DNA of 64,000 nucleotides from Methylobacterium segetis (GCF_004348265.1 NZ_SMNT01000002.1:1-64000); one strand, 5' to 3'; shown: positions 17,696 through 25,984, numbered from the stretch's first letter. Notes: generated from the sequence alone by a model not told the origin. Program-made: numbers and translations.

Positions 17696-18367
17696 CTATT
17701 TCGGGTAGATGCCGTGCTCGCGCGCCCAGATCGCGGCCTGCGTGCGGTTCTGCGTCTTGAGCTTGCGGAGGATGTTCTTGACGTGGATTTTCACGGTCGC
17801 CTCGGCGAGGTCGAACTTGAGGGCGATCACCTTGTTCGAGGCCCCGTCCGCGAGGCAGCGCAACACGTTGAGCTCGCGGCTTGAGAGCGGGTGGCAGGGC
17901 GCCGCCTCGGCCTCGTCCGCGCCCGCGACGATGATCTGCTGCCCGGGCAAGGACTCGGGGCCGATGCGCGCGCGATCGACCATCCACGAGAACAGGTTGG
18001 CCGACTGGACCGTCACGCCGGACATCACGGCGTCGAGCGCCTTGATCAGCGTCTCGCGCCCGATGTCCCGGTCGAGGACCGCCTGCGCGGTCAGGCAGAG
18101 GTCCCTTGGCAGTGAGGCCGGGGCATCGGGACGCCCGAAGATCACGAGGAGCGCGTCCGCGCGCGCGGCGCGAAGGGCCCGCGCCGTGTCGACGCTGGCG
18201 CCGTCATCGAGCGAGGCGAGAACCAGAAGGGGCTCGCCCTCCGGTCCGGACGCCGCATCGCTCGGGTGGATGGTCGTGACTTGAAAGCGTGTCCCGTTCA
18301 GGAAGGAGGTCAGACCCTCCCGCACGAACGAACGAACTCGACGCCACGAGAGCCGTCGGAACAACAT
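17696..18367 (-). CDS. LuxR-family regulator with receiver-like N-terminus
   Basis: 223 residues from the ATG at 18367; an upstream in-frame ATG (18475) adds only low-complexity sequence. The C-terminus is a LuxR/FixJ helix-turn-helix (PLSSRELNVLRCLADGASN, ATVKIHVKNILRKLKTQN). The N-terminal 130 residues follow the beta-alpha pattern of a receiver domain (LLVLASLDDGAS, ALLVIFGRPDAP, VLDRDIGRETLIKALDAV) but lack an obvious acidic pocket and phospho-acceptor Asp, so it may be unphosphorylated. Convergent with the Pel-like operon, 49 bp from its end, which makes it a candidate regulator of that operon. Confidence 0.85.
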   Translation of the reverse strand: MLFRRLSWRRVRSFVREGLTSFLNGTRFQVTTIHPSDAASGPEGEPLLVLASLDDGASVDTARALRAARADALLVIFGRPDAPASLPRDLCLTAQAVLDRDIGRETLIKALDAVMSGVTVQSANLFSWMVDRARIGPESLPGQQIIVAGADEAEAAPCHPLSSRELNVLRCLADGASNKVIALKFDLAEATVKIHVKNILRKLKTQNRTQAAIWAREHGIYPK

Positions 18368-18621
18368 CACCGGATGACATGTCGGTGCTCCCCTCGCCAA
18401 CGAGGTGTGGACGTTACTGGACGGTGCATCAGCACGAGCCTGTCTCGCCCTGGCTCGCGGGCGATCAGCGCACATGGAAAGCCCTTCTGTTCTTGCCGCT
18501 GCGAGACTTCATGCCGAAAAAGTCGGCGTCGCGGGAATAACGTTCTTCTCTAATCGAGCCGGATGTTTCATTCTTGCGCGCCATAGCGCGAGTGATCGAT
18601 TGTCTCACGCCGTACATATCC

Positions 18622-18658
18622 AGGTACTAATCATTAACATTTGCAGGAATTAGTACCT
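18622..18658. promoter_or_regulatory. 10-bp perfect inverted repeat followed by a T-run
   Basis: AGGTACTAAT and ATTAGTACCT separated by 17 nt, followed by TTTT. Either a paired operator (half-site centres about 27 bp apart) or a terminator-like hairpin with a long loop. Its position far from any upstream plus-strand gene end favours an operator. Confidence 0.45.
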
Positions 18659-18718
18659 TTTTGTCAACTAACTTACTGGATATCAACGAATAGTTAACCT
18701 TCTATACGAAATTCCTAG

Positions 18719-18734
18719 CGCTCAATATTGAGCG
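18719..18734. promoter_or_regulatory. 16-bp perfect palindrome, candidate operator
   Basis: CGCTCAATATTGAGCG, perfectly self-complementary, in AT-rich DNA 126 bp before the DUF6894 start and about 350 bp before the LuxR-type start. The shape suits a homodimeric helix-turn-helix protein. Confidence 0.45.
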
Positions 18735-18859
18735 TTGCAACATCTTATTAGGATCGTGCGCTTTCGCGCGTTGCGGTGGGCGGAGATGAGACGTCTCGCC
18801 GGCAAGGCTTCTCCTGCGGCGCCGCTTCCCTCGCCGCGCCCTATCTGTGGCGGATCCTG

Positions 18860-19072
18860 ATGCGCCGGATCTACTTCGATCTCACGGACGGGTTCACGGT
18901 GCTCTCGGACGAGACCGGCGTCGTCGTCGGCGACCTGGACGAGGCCCTTCGCCAGGCGATGACGGCCATCGAGGAGATGCGGCTCAGCGGTCAGCTACGA
19001 GGCGGGAACCGCTGGCGCATCGTGGTGCGGGATGCGAACCGCACCGTCCTGCATCTCCTGCCCCTGCGGTGA
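18860..19072 (+). CDS. DUF6894-type small protein
   Basis: 70 residues from the ATG at 18860 (MRRIYFDLTDGFTVLSDETG). The pattern of a short beta strand with YFD, then D-G, an acidic turn, and a helix rich in Ala (LDEALRQAMTAIEEM), followed by a final strand (WRIVVRDANRTVLHLLPL), is that of small DUF6894 proteins common in Methylobacteriaceae and Rhizobiales. Function unknown; cytoplasmic. An upstream in-frame GTG (18776) would add a non-conserved leader. Confidence 0.75.
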   Translation: MRRIYFDLTDGFTVLSDETGVVVGDLDEALRQAMTAIEEMRLSGQLRGGNRWRIVVRDANRTVLHLLPLR

Positions 19073-19077
19073 GCTGC

Positions 19078-20007
19078 TCAGCTGCGGCCCAGGATGACGA
19101 GCCACGCCAGGGTGGTCAGCGGCGCAGCGAGCGTGGAGACGAGGATGGAGGCTGCGACCAGGCCCGTCTCGGTCTTGTAGCGCGCCGCGAGCAGGTAGGC
19201 GTTGATGCCGACGGGCATCGCCGCGAACAGGGTGGCGACGCCGGCATAGGCCGCGGGCATGGAGAATACGTGGAAGGCGAGGAGCCACACTGCCAAGGGG
19301 TGTAGGATGAGCTTCAGACCGGCGATGACCGCCGCGCCGGGCAGGTCGAACAGCACGCGGTAGCGCGTCAAGCCAGCTCCGAGGGCGATCAGGGCACAGG
19401 TCGAAGCGGTGGCGGCAAGGGAATCGATGAGGGATTTCACGACGCCGACCGGGACGATCCCGCCGCTCTTCATGGCGAGCCCGACCAGGAGAGCGATGAA
19501 GATCGGGTTCTTGAGAAGGACGAGCGCCAGACTGCGAAGGCGGTGCAGGAGCGGTCGATCGCCCTCCGCCTCGATCAGGAAAGTGGCGCAACTCATCATC
19601 AGGGGCAAATGGACCGCGAGCAGGAGGAACAGCGGGAACGCGCCTTCCTCGCCGTAGGCCTGCAGGATCGTCGGGACGCCCACGAAGACCGTGTTCGATT
19701 GGCTCGCCGCGAACCCGTGCAGCACGGCGCCCTGTCGGCCGATCCCGTGGCGGCGGATGGCGATCAGAGATCCGGCCGCCCAGGACAGGGCCGCTCCGCC
19801 GAAATAGGCGAACCAGTAGGACCAGGCGAGTTCGCCGCTGAGGCCCGGCCGCGTCAGCGTTCCGATGATGAGGGCCGGCACCGCGATGGCGAAGACGTAT
19901 TCGGACAACCCGTCGCTGACCCGGTCCGAGAGCAGCCCGGCCACCGAAGCCGCCCAGCCGATCAGGATGACGCCGAAGATCGGGACGATGATCGTGACCG
20001 CGTTCAT
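19078..20007 (-). CDS. AEC-family (auxin efflux carrier-like) transporter
   Basis: 309 residues, about ten hydrophobic segments in the 5+5 arrangement of the AEC family (start IIVPIFGVILIGWAASVAGLL; then AASQSNTVFVGVPTILQAYG; second half LKLILHPLAVWLLAFHVFSM, LFAAMPVGINAYLLAARY). Bacterial members move small organic acids such as malate or malonate; the substrate here cannot be told from sequence. Stand-alone gene convergent with the DUF6894 gene. Confidence 0.9.
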   Translation of the reverse strand: MNAVTIIVPIFGVILIGWAASVAGLLSDRVSDGLSEYVFAIAVPALIIGTLTRPGLSGELAWSYWFAYFGGAALSWAAGSLIAIRRHGIGRQGAVLHGFAASQSNTVFVGVPTILQAYGEEGAFPLFLLLAVHLPLMMSCATFLIEAEGDRPLLHRLRSLALVLLKNPIFIALLVGLAMKSGGIVPVGVVKSLIDSLAATASTCALIALGAGLTRYRVLFDLPGAAVIAGLKLILHPLAVWLLAFHVFSMPAAYAGVATLFAAMPVGINAYLLAARYKTETGLVAASILVSTLAAPLTTLAWLVILGRS

Positions 20008-20199
20008 CGCACTCCTTCCGACCCTCGCGTCGGGAGGCCGCAGGGCTTGCAGGATCGGGTAGCAGGATGAGCCGGAAATGGGAGACCCCGGACGCGGGGG
20101 CGGAGTTATCCCCAGCCTGTCGGTCCGCCCGACCCCGAATCACAAAACGGCCACATGCCGGGCGCCGACTGCCCGGATGGGGGGCGTCAGGAGGGATTG

Positions 20200-20280
20200 A
20201 TGGCGATCGTCATTCTCGACCCCGTATCCGGCAAGCCCGTGATCATCACGCTTCCGCCGCGCGACGAACAGGCGTGCTGA
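20200..20280 (+). CDS. Possible 26-residue small protein
   Basis: ATG at 20200 preceded by AGGAGGGATTG, a very good ribosome-binding site, and ending at TGA 20280. The product begins MAIVILDPVSGKPVIITLPP, a hydrophobic, Pro-containing peptide of no known family. It lies between two minus-strand genes. The strong SD and the strand-switched position argue that it is translated, but length alone gives little support. Confidence 0.4.
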   Translation: MAIVILDPVSGKPVIITLPPRDEQAC

Positions 20281-20289
20281 CGAATCGGG

Positions 20290-21357
20290 CTACCGGTCGA
20301 AGACAGCTTGCAATGCTCCCGCGTCCTTCGACTGGGGCAGCGCGACGAGCCCGAGGATGCGGGCCTTGTCCGGCGTCAGGTCGCCGGCGAAGACCGCGCC
20401 CGCCTTCCGCAGGGTGCTGCCGCCACCCTTGAACCCGTAGACGGGCAGCGCGCGCCCGTCATAGACCTTTGTTGCGATGATGACCGGGACGCCCCGCTCG
20501 ACCGCGGCCTTGATCGCGTCGTGCATCGGCGCGTTGACGTTGCCCCAGCCATAGGCCTCGACGACGATGGCCTCCGCGCCGCTCTCGGCGGCGTGGCGAA
20601 CCTGACTCCCGTCCGCGCCCGCATACATCGCGACGAGGTCGATCCGCGGCATGCGCTCGGGCAGGGGCAGGGTCTGCCGGCGCAGCGACTTGCGGCTGAA
20701 CACCACCCGGTCCTCGTCCACGTAGCCGAGGATGCCCGCATCGCCCGAGTCGAAGGTCTCCACATTGCTCGTGTGCGTCTTGCGCACCTCGCGGGCCGCA
20801 TTGATCCGATGGTTCAGCGTCACCGTGACACCCATGCCGGTCGCGCCCTCCGCGAGGATCTGGCGGACGGCATTCAGGAGATTGCGTGGCCCGTCCGCGT
20901 CGTGGTCCGAGGCGTTGCGCTGGGCGCCGACGAGGACGACGGGCTTCTCGGTCTTGAGCGTGAGGTCGAGAAAATAGGCGGTCTGATCGAGGGTGTCGGT
21001 GCCGTGGAGGACGACTGCGCCGCGCGTTCCGGGATCGGCGAGCACCGATTCGACGCGACGGACGAGATCCGGCCAGCGATCCGGGCCCATATAGTCGCTC
21101 GGCACGTTGCTGAACTCGGTCACGGAGATCGAGGCGATGTCTTTGAGCTTCGGCACGGCCGCGACGAGATCCTCGCCCGAGAGAGCCGGCACAGGCGCCT
21201 GCGTCACGGGATCGAGCTTCATGGCGATGGTGCCGCCGGTCGCAATGATCGCGACCTTCGGTAGGTCGGCCGCAGCGGCAGGTATTGCGAGGAGAGCGAG
21301 ACCGGCGAGGCCGAGCGTTCCTCCGCGGAACAGCCGACGCGTTCCGTGCATGTTCAT
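20290..21357 (-). CDS. Type II L-asparaginase (periplasmic)
   Basis: 355 residues from the ATG at 21357 (GGCGGAGGCACC upstream). Signal peptide (GTLGLAGLALLAIPAAAA), then the asparaginase N-terminal signature IIATGGTIAMK (nucleophilic Thr) and the second motif VVLHGTDTLDQTAYFLDLTL with the Thr-Asp pair. The C-terminal domain carries VVEAYGWGNVNAPM. Hydrolyses Asn (and often Gln) to Asp and ammonia in the periplasm, giving access to external amide nitrogen. Length fits the family. The open frame upstream of this ATG is non-coding sequence. Confidence 0.93.
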   Translation of the reverse strand: MNMHGTRRLFRGGTLGLAGLALLAIPAAAADLPKVAIIATGGTIAMKLDPVTQAPVPALSGEDLVAAVPKLKDIASISVTEFSNVPSDYMGPDRWPDLVRRVESVLADPGTRGAVVLHGTDTLDQTAYFLDLTLKTEKPVVLVGAQRNASDHDADGPRNLLNAVRQILAEGATGMGVTVTLNHRINAAREVRKTHTSNVETFDSGDAGILGYVDEDRVVFSRKSLRRQTLPLPERMPRIDLVAMYAGADGSQVRHAAESGAEAIVVEAYGWGNVNAPMHDAIKAAVERGVPVIIATKVYDGRALPVYGFKGGGSTLRKAGAVFAGDLTPDKARILGLVALPQSKDAGALQAVFDR

Positions 21358-21440
21358 GGTGCCTCCGCCTTCCGAATCGTCGAGATCGCAGAACGGGAAT
21401 CGCCCGGTGGCGGACCGGTTCCAGGACGAGGACGGGCCTC

Positions 21441-21695
21441 TCAGCGTGACCTGCCGGTTCGAACGTCCGGGCGGGATGCGCGCATCGCACGCGCTGCCTC
21501 TGCCGCGCTCGGCGGTAACTCGCCGCTGCCGTTGGACGGGCGGCCGGAAGCGGCATTCGGTGCTGAAGCGTCGATCTCCCGGTCCCGCCCGAAGGCGTAA
21601 CCCGCATTCACGCCGGCGTAGAAGCCGGTGAAGTCCTCGGCTCGCGCTGCGGCGGAGAGAGCGAGGAGGATGAGCAGGACGGTGGCGAGGCGCAT
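21441..21695 (-). CDS. Small secreted protein with an outer-membrane beta-barrel N-terminal signature
   Basis: 84 residues. Clean signal peptide (MRLATVLLILLALSAAARA) followed by EDFTGFYAGVNAGYAFGRD, the exact kind of first strand found in OmpA-like/porin-opacity proteins of rhizobia, but only about 50 residues follow and they are Ala/Ser-rich without further strands. Either a degenerate or truncated barrel gene or a true small surface peptide. It lies 20 bp after the terminator of the cold-shock gene. Function unknown. Confidence 0.6.
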   Translation of the reverse strand: MRLATVLLILLALSAAARAEDFTGFYAGVNAGYAFGRDREIDASAPNAASGRPSNGSGELPPSAAEAARAMRASRPDVRTGRSR

Positions 21696-21715
21696 GACGC
21701 TCCTGCGAAACGAGA

Positions 21716-21738
21716 ACGGCGGCCCCAGGGGCCGCCGT
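21716..21738 (-). terminator. Terminator of the cold-shock gene
   Basis: Strong GC hairpin (ACGGCGGCC - CCAGG - GGCCGCCGT), 59 bp past the cold-shock stop, followed on the minus strand by a T-containing stretch (TTCTCGTTTCG). Confidence 0.65.
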
Positions 21739-21796
21739 CAAAGCGAGCGTCGTGAAGGCGGCAATCCTGTGGCCGCCTTCCTGACCGCGTCAGCGA

Positions 21797-22558
21797 TCAG
21801 TCGTCGACGTTGATGCTCTGGGCCTCGCGACCCTTCTGGCCCTCGACCACGCCGAGCGTGACCTGCTGGCCCTCGGCCAGCGAATCGAGGCCGGCACGAG
21901 ACAGGGCGGAGCGATGCACGAACACGTCCTTGCCGCCGTCATTGACGGAGACGAAGCCGAAGCCCTTGGCCGGATCGTACCACTTCACCGTGCCGGTCAT
22001 CTCGACCGAGGGGCCGGAAGCGAAACGACCGCCACCGCCGCCGCCACCCCCGCCGAACCGATCGCCGCCGCCGCCGAAGCGGTCGCCGCCACCGAACCGC
22101 TCACCCCCGCCGAAGCCGGAGCGCGGCGGGCGCGCGTCGCGCCGGGGCGGAGCCGCCTCGGCCGTGGAGGTGTCGACGCTGGTCACGTTCGTCACCTGCG
22201 GACCCTTCTGGCCCTGGGCCGTCTGGACCGTCAGCCGGGTGCCGGGCAGCAGGTCGGCATGACCGGCAGCCTCGACGGCGCGGATGTGGAGGAAGGCATC
22301 GCCCGAACCGTCGCCGAGTTCGACGAAGCCGAAGCCCTTCTCCTTGTTGAACCACTTCACCGTGGCATCACGCTCCGGTCCCGTAGGGACCGCTGCAGCA
22401 CGCGACGGACCACGGTCGAAGCCGCCGCCACCGCCATATCCGCCGCCGAAACCGCCACCGAAGCCGCCGCTCGGCGGCGCCTGATCCGGCCACCGCGGCT
22501 CGCCACTCTCATCGAAGCCGCGCTTCTGCGGCCCCCTGAAATCACGACCACGTCCCAT
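21797..22558 (-). CDS. Double cold-shock-domain protein with Gly-rich linkers
   Basis: 253 residues. Two CspA-type domains: residues about 60-125 (ATVKWFNKEKGFGFVELGDG, DAFLHIRAVE) and about 185-253 (GTVKWYDPAKGFGFVSVND, DVFVHRSALSRAG). Both keep the RNP1 (KGFGFV) and RNP2 (VFVH / AFLH) nucleic-acid-binding motifs. They are joined and preceded by Gly/Phe/Asp/Arg-rich segments (GGFGGGFGGGYGGGGGFD; repeats of GGGDRFGGG). Probable RNA chaperone for stress or cold; the RGG-like linkers recall eukaryotic RNA-binding proteins and may add weak RNA binding. A long 5' leader of about 300 nt could be regulatory. Confidence 0.93.
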   Translation of the reverse strand: MGRGRDFRGPQKRGFDESGEPRWPDQAPPSGGFGGGFGGGYGGGGGFDRGPSRAAAVPTGPERDATVKWFNKEKGFGFVELGDGSGDAFLHIRAVEAAGHADLLPGTRLTVQTAQGQKGPQVTNVTSVDTSTAEAAPPRRDARPPRSGFGGGERFGGGDRFGGGGDRFGGGGGGGGGRFASGPSVEMTGTVKWYDPAKGFGFVSVNDGGKDVFVHRSALSRAGLDSLAEGQQVTLGVVEGQKGREAQSINVDD

Positions 22559-22944
22559 TAGAAAGCTCGCAAACCCGTCCCGCCGACCATCGTCTCGAAT
22601 ACCGCGTGCGCGCCATCCCAGACAGCCCACGCTCCGCACTATCATTACTCCTGGTCGCGGTAACCAAGAATAACGCCTCAGTCCTGACGCAAACCCGGCC
22701 GTACCGCAAGAACCTTCTGCCGCGCAGAGGGCCGGTTCCATCACTTTCCGGTAGCGAACTACCGAGACCCGGCGCCCGGGCGGTGCGGCGATCGTCAATT
22801 GTGAAGGCCGGAAGGTACGCAACGGAACCGGCACCCTGCAACCGCCGGTACCCAGATCGGGACACGGGTCCGCGTTAGGGAACGGGAAAAGATGGTGGCG
22901 CTATCCTGTCTGCCGGCCGCTGCGCGCGGCCGTGTTCCGGCCCG
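22559..22944. other. Divergent intergenic region between the cold-shock and response-regulator genes
   Basis: 386 bp with no convincing gene. It holds the promoter and leader of the cold-shock gene on the minus strand and the promoter of the response regulator on the plus strand. One short hairpin with a CGAA loop (22749-22764, CGGTAG/CTACCG) is visible. Cold-shock genes often have thermosensitive leaders; here that is only inference. Confidence 0.6.
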
Positions 22945-23418
22945 ATGATCGCGACCCCGACTTTCCCCGATCTCTCAGCCCTCGTCGTCGACGAGAGCCT
23001 CTACATTCGCCGCATCGTGCGGGACATGCTGATGCGTGTCGGCATCAAGCGCGTGCTGGAGGCGCCGGACGGCGCGGAGGCGCTGGGCGTGCTGGCCGAG
23101 AGCAAGCCGGACCTCACCATCATCGACTGGGACCTCGCGATCCTCTCCGGAGAGGAGTTCATCCGCCTCGCCCGGACACCCGCCACCTCGCCGTGCCCCA
23201 CCGTCCCGATCATCCTCATGCTGGCACAGCCGCGCCGCAACGTGGTCGACAGGGCGATCTCGCTCGGCGTCAACGAGATCATCGCCAAGCCCTTCTCTCC
23301 CAAGACCCTGTGGTCGCGCCTCGACGAGGTGATCAATCGCCCGCGCCCCTACAGCCAGGTGAAGAGCCTGCTGCGCCCGACCCCTCGCATGGCCGGAACC
23401 GTCAAGGCCGTGGCCTGA
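22945..23418 (+). CDS. Single-domain response regulator (CheY-like)
   Basis: 157 residues with one receiver domain and a short basic tail, no output domain. Acidic pocket Asp16/Glu17 (LVVDESLYIRRIV), likely phospho-acceptor Asp61 (LTIIDWDLAILSGEE) and Lys115 (IIAKPFSPKTLW) are present. The conserved switch Thr/Ser after strand 4 appears to be Leu93 (PIILMLAQP), which may weaken the usual conformational switch. No kinase gene lies next to it. Probable signalling or phosphorelay component acting by protein contact. Confidence 0.85.
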   Translation: MIATPTFPDLSALVVDESLYIRRIVRDMLMRVGIKRVLEAPDGAEALGVLAESKPDLTIIDWDLAILSGEEFIRLARTPATSPCPTVPIILMLAQPRRNVVDRAISLGVNEIIAKPFSPKTLWSRLDEVINRPRPYSQVKSLLRPTPRMAGTVKAVA

Positions 23419-23542
23419 GGGCATCCGGCGGGGGTCGAACTGCATTCGAGGCTTTGCAGTTCTCAGGCGAGCTTGTAGGTTCCTTGAGAATGATGGCCGG
23501 GCTTTCCGCCCGGGCCACGCGTTGAGGATCTCGGCACCGCCG

Positions 23543-24694
23543 ATGAGGGACGAGAGTGCCGCCGCCGTGCCGGCCCGCCCTGCCGCGGCCGGCCCATCGG
23601 CAACCCGCGACGGGGCGCCGGTGACACGTTTCGCAGGCGACCCGCCGCGTGCTGCCGGCGCGGGCGCCGCGCCGCTGCGCCACGCCGGGCCGGCCCGACA
23701 GGGCCGCCGCAACGCCTACGCGGCCCTCGATCTCGGCACCAACAACTGCCGCCTCCTCATCGCGGAGCCCGCCTCGCATGGGTTCCGTGTCATCGACGCC
23801 TTCTCGCGGATCGTCCGCCTCGGTGAGGGATTGGGCAATTCCGACCGGCTCAGCGAGGCCGCGGTGGAGCGAACCGTCGAGGCCCTGCGCATCTGCCGCG
23901 CCAAGATGCAGTCCCGCGGCGTCGTGCGGGCCAAGATCATCGCCACGGAAGCCTGCCGGCTCGCCACCAACGGCGCCGACTTCGTCGAGCGCGTGCGCAG
24001 CGATGTCGGACTCGATCTCGAGATCGTTGATCGGCAGACGGAAGCCTACCTCGCCGTCACGGGCTGCGCCGCGCTGGCCGACCCGCGGGCGGAATCGGTC
24101 GTGATCTTCGACATCGGAGGCGGCTCGACCGAGATCGCGTGGCTCGACGGCGCGGCGACGAACCCGTCCGCCGATCCGACCCTGCGCATCCGGGCCTGGG
24201 ACTCGCTGCCCGTCGGCGTCGTCACCCTCGCCGAGCGCCACGGCGGCGCCGAGGTGACGCGGATGATGTTCGAGGGCATGGTCGAGGAGGTGGCGGACCT
24301 TCTGGCGCGCTTCGCGATCCGCGCCGCAGCCGCGGCCACGGCGGCGAATTTCCACCTGCTCGGGACATCCGGGACGGTCACGACGCTCGCCGCCATGCAT
24401 CTGCGCCTGGTGCGCTACGAGCGGCGCCGGGTCGACGGACTCTGGATGAGCGACGCCGAGGTGACGGACGCGATCGAGGATCTTCTCGATACACGGCTCG
24501 AGCAGCGAGCCGACAACCCTTGCATCGGCCGCGACCGTGCCGATCTGGTACTGGCGGGCTGCGCGATCCTGGAGGCGATCCGGCGCGCTTTCCCGTCGGA
24601 GCGCCTGCGCATCGCCGATCGCGGCCTGCGCGAGGGGCTTCTGATGAACATGATGCGCGAAGACGGCGTGTGGCGCCGTGGAGGCTACCGGTGA
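23543..24694 (+). CDS. Ppx/GppA-family exopolyphosphatase/pppGpp phosphatase
   Basis: 383 residues from the ATG at 23543; an upstream TTG (23522) is also in frame. A disordered Pro/Ala-rich leader of about 50 residues precedes the ASKHA fold: [18 protein letters not shown] (phosphate 1), [32 protein letters not shown] (phosphate 2) and [16 protein letters not shown]. Hydrolyses polyphosphate or the pppGpp gamma-phosphate. The last 4 nt overlap rlmE, a pairing common in alphaproteobacteria. Confidence 0.92.
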   Translation: MRDESAAAVPARPAAAGPSATRDGAPVTRFAGDPPRAAGAGAAPLRHAGPARQGRRNAYAALDLGTNNCRLLIAEPASHGFRVIDAFSRIVRLGEGLGNSDRLSEAAVERTVEALRICRAKMQSRGVVRAKIIATEACRLATNGADFVERVRSDVGLDLEIVDRQTEAYLAVTGCAALADPRAESVVIFDIGGGSTEIAWLDGAATNPSADPTLRIRAWDSLPVGVVTLAERHGGAEVTRMMFEGMVEEVADLLARFAIRAAAAATAANFHLLGTSGTVTTLAAMHLRLVRYERRRVDGLWMSDAEVTDAIEDLLDTRLEQRADNPCIGRDRADLVLAGCAILEAIRRAFPSERLRIADRGLREGLLMNMMREDGVWRRGGYR

Positions 24695-25398
24695 GCGACA
24701 GGCGTGGTGCCGGGGGAGGGGGAGGCGGCGTTCGGGGCGAGCTGAAGCAGCGGGTGAAAACGGGGCGCGGGCGCACCCTGTCCCAGAAGCGCTGGCTCGA
24801 GCGGCAGCTGAACGACCCCTACGTCGCCCGCGCCAAGCGCGAGGGTTACCGCTCCCGCGCAGCCTTCAAGCTCCTGGAGATCGACGAGCGCTTCGGCATC
24901 CTGAAACCGGGCCAGCGGGTGGTCGATCTCGGCGCGGCTCCAGGCGGCTGGTCGCAGGTGGCGGCGAAGGTGGCCGGCCCCGAGGGGCGGGTCGTCGGTA
25001 TCGACCTCCTCGAGATCGAGCCGATGCCCGGTGTCGAGTTCATCACCCTCGACTTCCTCGATCCGAGCGCGCCGCACCGTCTCACCGAACTGCTCGGCGG
25101 ACCGGCCGACCTCGTCATGTCGGACATGGCGGCCAATACGACGGGCCATAAGAAGACAGACCACCTGCGCATCATCGGGCTTGCCGAGACGGCCGCCGAG
25201 TTCGCGCGCGAGATCCTCGCCCCCGGCGGCAGCTACGTCGCCAAGGTCTTCCAGGGCGGGACGGAGGGGAGCTTGCTCGCCGACCTGAAGCGCGACTTCA
25301 CCCTGGTGCGCCACGTCAAGCCGCCCGCGAGCCGGGCGGATTCGAGCGAGCTCTACGTCCTGGCGACCGGCTATCGCGGCGCGGAGCGCGCGGACTAG
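24691..25398 (+). CDS. rlmE: 23S rRNA (uridine-2'-O)-methyltransferase
   Basis: 235 residues from the GTG at 24691 (GTGA overlap with ppx). Methylates the 2'-O of U2552 (E. coli number) in the ribosomal A loop, needed for large-subunit assembly. The K-D-K-E tetrad is visible: Lys in [12 protein letters not shown], Asp in [13 protein letters not shown], Lys in [10 protein letters not shown] and Glu in [11 protein letters not shown] motif [15 protein letters not shown] Gly-rich, basic N-terminal extension of about 25 residues is typical of alphaproteobacterial members. Convergent with the DUF779 gene, overlapping its stop by 4 nt. Confidence 0.96.
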   Translation: MSDRRGAGGGGGGVRGELKQRVKTGRGRTLSQKRWLERQLNDPYVARAKREGYRSRAAFKLLEIDERFGILKPGQRVVDLGAAPGGWSQVAAKVAGPEGRVVGIDLLEIEPMPGVEFITLDFLDPSAPHRLTELLGGPADLVMSDMAANTTGHKKTDHLRIIGLAETAAEFAREILAPGGSYVAKVFQGGTEGSLLADLKRDFTLVRHVKPPASRADSSELYVLATGYRGAERAD

Positions 25399-25820
25399 AT
25401 CCGGCAGGCGCCGGCGAGCGCCTCGTTCTCGGCAGCCGAGAACAGGCGCGAGCGGATGTGAAAGCGCTTCTCTCGGCCGTTCTCGAGCGAGAACATGCCG
25501 CCGCGGCCGGGCACCACGTCGAGCATGATGTGGGTGTGCTTCCAGACCTCGAATTGCGAGCGGCTGATGAAGAAGTCGGCGCCGCCGACCTGGCCGAGAT
25601 GCACGTCGCCGTCGCTCGTGATGAAATCGCCGACGGGATAGCACATCGGCGAGGAGCCGTCGCAGCAGCCTCCGGATTGGTGGAACATGACCGGGCCGTG
25701 GTCGGCGCGCAGTTCCTCGATCAGCTCCAGCGCGGCGGGCGTGGCGGTGACGCGCAGGGGCGTGCCGTCGACGCCGGCTCGCTCTGCGGTGTTGGCCTGA
25801 AGGGTCTCGGGCTCGGACAT
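25395..25820 (-). CDS. DUF779 protein
   Basis: 141 residues. Signature Cys-rich stretch [17 protein letters not shown] and [16 protein letters not shown] are diagnostic of DUF779, a family of unknown biochemical function usually encoded directly after an NAD-dependent aldehyde dehydrogenase, as here. The Cys/His content suggests metal or cofactor handling for the enzyme (inference). It lies 164 bp downstream of the aldehyde dehydrogenase with a strong terminator in between, so it may depend on read-through or its own promoter. Confidence 0.92.
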   Translation of the reverse strand: MSEPETLQANTAERAGVDGTPLRVTATPAALELIEELRADHGPVMFHQSGGCCDGSSPMCYPVGDFITSDGDVHLGQVGGADFFISRSQFEVWKHTHIMLDVVPGRGGMFSLENGREKRFHIRSRLFSAAENEALAGACRI

Positions 25821-25932
25821 GGGCGCATCCTCTCTGATCAGGTCCCGTCGCCGATGGTCGGCGGGGGCGCTCCCGTCCCATGTGGCGCGCGGCGGCGCGA
25901 TCGGCAGGGGCCGGCACGGGGGGCTCGATACG

Positions 25933-25960
25933 AAAACGCCCCGGCCTGACGGCCGGGGCG
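25933..25960 (-). terminator. Intrinsic terminator of the aldehyde dehydrogenase gene
   Basis: Perfect 10-bp GC stem (CGCCCCGGCC/GGCCGGGGCG) with loop TGAC, followed on the minus strand by TTTT, 24 bp past the stop. The clearest intrinsic terminator in the window. Confidence 0.85.
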
Positions 25961-25984
25961 CTCTCCTCGTGCGGGGCGAGGCTC

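Larger units (their letters stand above)
18368..18859. other. AT-rich intergenic region upstream of the LuxR-type gene
   Basis: About 490 bp. The right half (18540-18760) is clearly AT-rich and carries two strong dyads (18622-18658 and 18719-18734). It must hold the promoter of the minus-strand LuxR gene and perhaps one for the DUF6894 gene. I see no gene in it. Confidence 0.65.

Noticed and set aside
22030-22125. Repetitive tract resembling a CRISPR or minisatellite
   Set aside because: It encodes the Gly-rich linker of the cold-shock protein; units are irregular and there are no spacers.
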